Positions 6,201 to 6,344 of a stretch of DNA of 6,344 bases are shown here, in pieces; position 1 is the first letter of the stretch, and each line of letters begins with the position of its first letter. The stretch comes from Lentisphaerota bacterium. Its GTDB lineage: Bacteria > Verrucomicrobiota > Kiritimatiellia > RFP12 > JAAYLN01. The notes below the pieces were generated by a model. That model did not search any database. It was not told the origin of the DNA and worked only from the letters and a program-made list of their open reading frames with translations. The stretch spans positions 1 through 6,344 of the forward strand of contig JAAYZJ010000280.1 in NCBI GenBank assembly GCA_012514915.1, read 5' to 3'. The translations under genes and the position numbers were made by a program.

Positions 6201-6344
6201 CACCCACGGCGGCGGCGGCTCGGGCGGCGGCATCCTGCTGGAATGCGGGACGCTTCAGGGCAGCAACAGCGGCTTGCTGACGGTCGAGGGGGGCAAGGGC
6301 AACTACGGCGGCTCGTGCGGCGGGGGCGGACGCATCGCCATCCA
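3280..6344 (+). CDS. Large secreted LamG-domain protein with duplicated glycine-rich modules, 3' end cut by window edge
   Basis: The frame is open from ATG 3280 to the window edge (1021 complete codons, no stop). Order of parts: a signal peptide (residues 1-27: basic start, hydrophobic VVCGFVFAFGAG, cleavage near SRA-A or AA-E); a LamG/concanavalin-like domain (about 33-245) with FTIEGWVKF, WYHLAYSFDG, FFLDG and ISDVRVWNQART followed by GYWPMNEGSGT; two Ig-like stretches (about 250-360, with TNSNMVNVVAMPIPDG and YAWFTNS, and about 360-455, with DESYATLAAEGVYPLLLRLG); a WTGAGGNDLWHNPANWSAG region (457-475); a beta- and glycine-rich module (560-712); a linker; and a second copy (866 to the edge). 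LamG folds usually bind glycans or proteins. The protein is exported and probably a surface or extracellular adhesion or scaffold protein. No catalytic motif is seen. An anchor, an autotransporter barrel or a sorting tail would lie beyond the window. A long reverse frame covering 2947-5805 is a shadow of this gene. Confidence 0.85.
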   Translation, partial: MKATALHLTRVVCGFVFAFGAGTSRAAENVPRFVANSYVNLFAPDALKIPGGTPFTIEGWVKFETVPATAMLYSKGNERKTPYTYMFGLTGTGTKMAAYTGTGGTPAETWMEAGLPAAVVKDRWYHLAYSFDGAYLSFFLDGACVGRQPFVFTDYSTHTVKIGGYSTTTDIPGNISDVRVWNQARTTAQIRHFMDRRLNGAETGLLGYWPMNEGSGTVVADGAGANNGTFSGLVTWVTAADLSLAAASPDFLQAMPFALANIATGSTRFTNSNMVNVVAMPIPDGCDNYQITHSGAVGSIAPDGWLSTNVPPAQQTFPAPATDTNFTAYAWFTNSTATALMQRAESSVFYTTVPPVPAVRAALAIQRLPGQNVIIHGTDLDAGSTGGEANGLTLAIRLYDAVCANPGDDLTPDESYATLAAEGVYPLLLRLGNEAGNAVTATTTCMVTVTASAINTNLWTGAGGNDLWHNPANWSAGVPAAGQNVTILAGSGTRLTRATAALNSFVLGASRTLTVEGWESSLKAVEMTVNGTVTHANNDVATEDWITWVPQHRILLEVSNITVAANAKLDADWKGYRRNQGPGTPAWMGSGAGHAGEGGFGNARNGGTAYGELHTPEQPGSGGGITTTYLTQSAEGGGVIRVVASGRLTVLGTIRANGRNYISTHGSGGSGGSIWIDCRTLAGTSAGLVQVNGGNGNYYGAGASAGRIALHYDPAAQRALAEPRPPIRFEGIPGDPDYRNLETFRSGMGTLSLADTLLIDGNFTAKRLRDVQVAVPGWTEWALNTLTLNDCSIGLEAGITLSVTNDVIVTNGAVLHLFAAPVTNVLTDAGATANIGGGLLIHSNSWIMPYADPTNGATVKINVGGGLYVAAGGGIDADRRGYTRGYGPGCAMTGRSDGGNGAGYGGHGGMGFGGKLWGPSYGSADWPVEAGSGAWLYTGGGSYAGRGGGSIRLHVAGGAVVHGTLTAKGSPGLSTHGGGGSGGGILLECGTLQGSNSGLLTVEGGKGNYGGSCGGGGRIAI
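3376..4014 (+). other. LamG_3 (concanavalin A-like) domain within the large secreted protein
   Basis: Residues 33-245 show the usual order of strands: an N-terminal SYVNLFAPDAL, FTIEGWVKF (56-64), a SKGN turn, WYHLAYSFDGAYLSFFLDG (124-142), VKIGGYS, then GNISDVRVWNQARTTAQI and the typical ending GLLGYWPMNEGSGTVVAD before NNGTF. This is the standard closing pattern of the bacterial LamG_3 family. The length of about 210 residues fits the family. No catalytic glycosidase residues are apparent, so binding is more likely than hydrolysis. Confidence 0.85.
4957..5415 (+). repeat. Coding repeat module, copy 1 (residues 560-712)
   Basis: The module begins with ITVAANAKLDADWKGY, passes through a glycine-rich loop region (GSGAGHAGEGGFGNARNGG), then GGGVIRVVASGRLTVLGTI, STHGSGGSGGSIWIDCRTL and NGGNGNYYGAGASAGRIAL. 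It matches copy 2 with an offset of 306 residues at LDAD (569-572) and of 311 residues at the IR of GGGVIR, STHG and Cys678. Strand-and-glycine alternation suggests a beta-solenoid-like fold with glycine-rich turns, which is inference. Confidence 0.75.
5875..6344 (+). repeat. Coding repeat module, copy 2 (residues 866-1021, cut by edge)
   Basis: GGLYVAAGGGIDADRRGY aligns with copy 1's ITVAANAKLDADWKGY. Then come a longer Gly/Tyr-rich loop, GGGSIRLHVAGGAVVHGTL, STHGGGGSGGGILLECGTL and EGGKGNYGGSCGGGGRIAI. Cys989 matches Cys678 of copy 1. The DNA of the two copies has diverged, so the duplication is old and kept at the protein level. More copies may follow past the edge. Confidence 0.75.

Overview
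The window reads as a piece of a GC-rich bacterial chromosome, all of it transcribed on the + strand. The content suggests the Planctomycetes-Verrucomicrobia-Chlamydiae side of the tree, most likely Kiritimatiellota, Lentisphaerae or a related verrucomicrobial lineage. The reasons are divergent uroporphyrinogen-decarboxylase-like (URO-D-like) paralogs, a very large secreted LamG and glycine-rich surface protein, and an intergenic cluster of palindromic repeats. The lineage is an inference from gene style, not a database match.

Left part (1-2420): two neighbouring genes for URO-D superfamily proteins, both on + and separated by 84 bp. The first is cut by the left window edge; its reading frame is open upstream of the first visible ATG. 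The second is complete (405 aa). Neither has the N-terminal signature of the heme enzyme HemE. They look more like the broad, mostly uncharacterised family that includes MtaA/MtbA-type methyltransferases acting on methylated cobamide proteins. Their substrates cannot be read from the sequence.

Middle part (2421-3279): 859 bp without a convincing gene. Its first half (about 2573-2810) is a cluster of small direct repeats and palindromes: a tandem octamer, two 15-bp direct repeats on a 22-bp period, a 26-nt nested palindrome, a 20-nt hairpin, and a near-perfect inverted repeat of 29 pairs around a 28-nt loop. This looks like REP-type or interspersed palindromic repeat DNA. The second half is probably the upstream region of the next gene, with a tandem CCGATTAC pair and a foldable segment at 3143-3199.

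Right part (3280 to beyond 6344): one long open frame with no stop before the window edge (1021 complete codons). It encodes a secreted protein with a signal peptide, a LamG/concanavalin-like domain, two Ig-like stretches, a WTGAGG...NPANW motif region, and a glycine-rich beta-type module present twice with a spacing of 306-311 residues. The second copy is cut by the window edge, so the protein is larger than seen here. It is probably a surface or extracellular adhesion or scaffold protein. The URO-D pair and the secreted protein show no obvious functional link and are separated by the repeat cluster, so they are probably separate transcription units.
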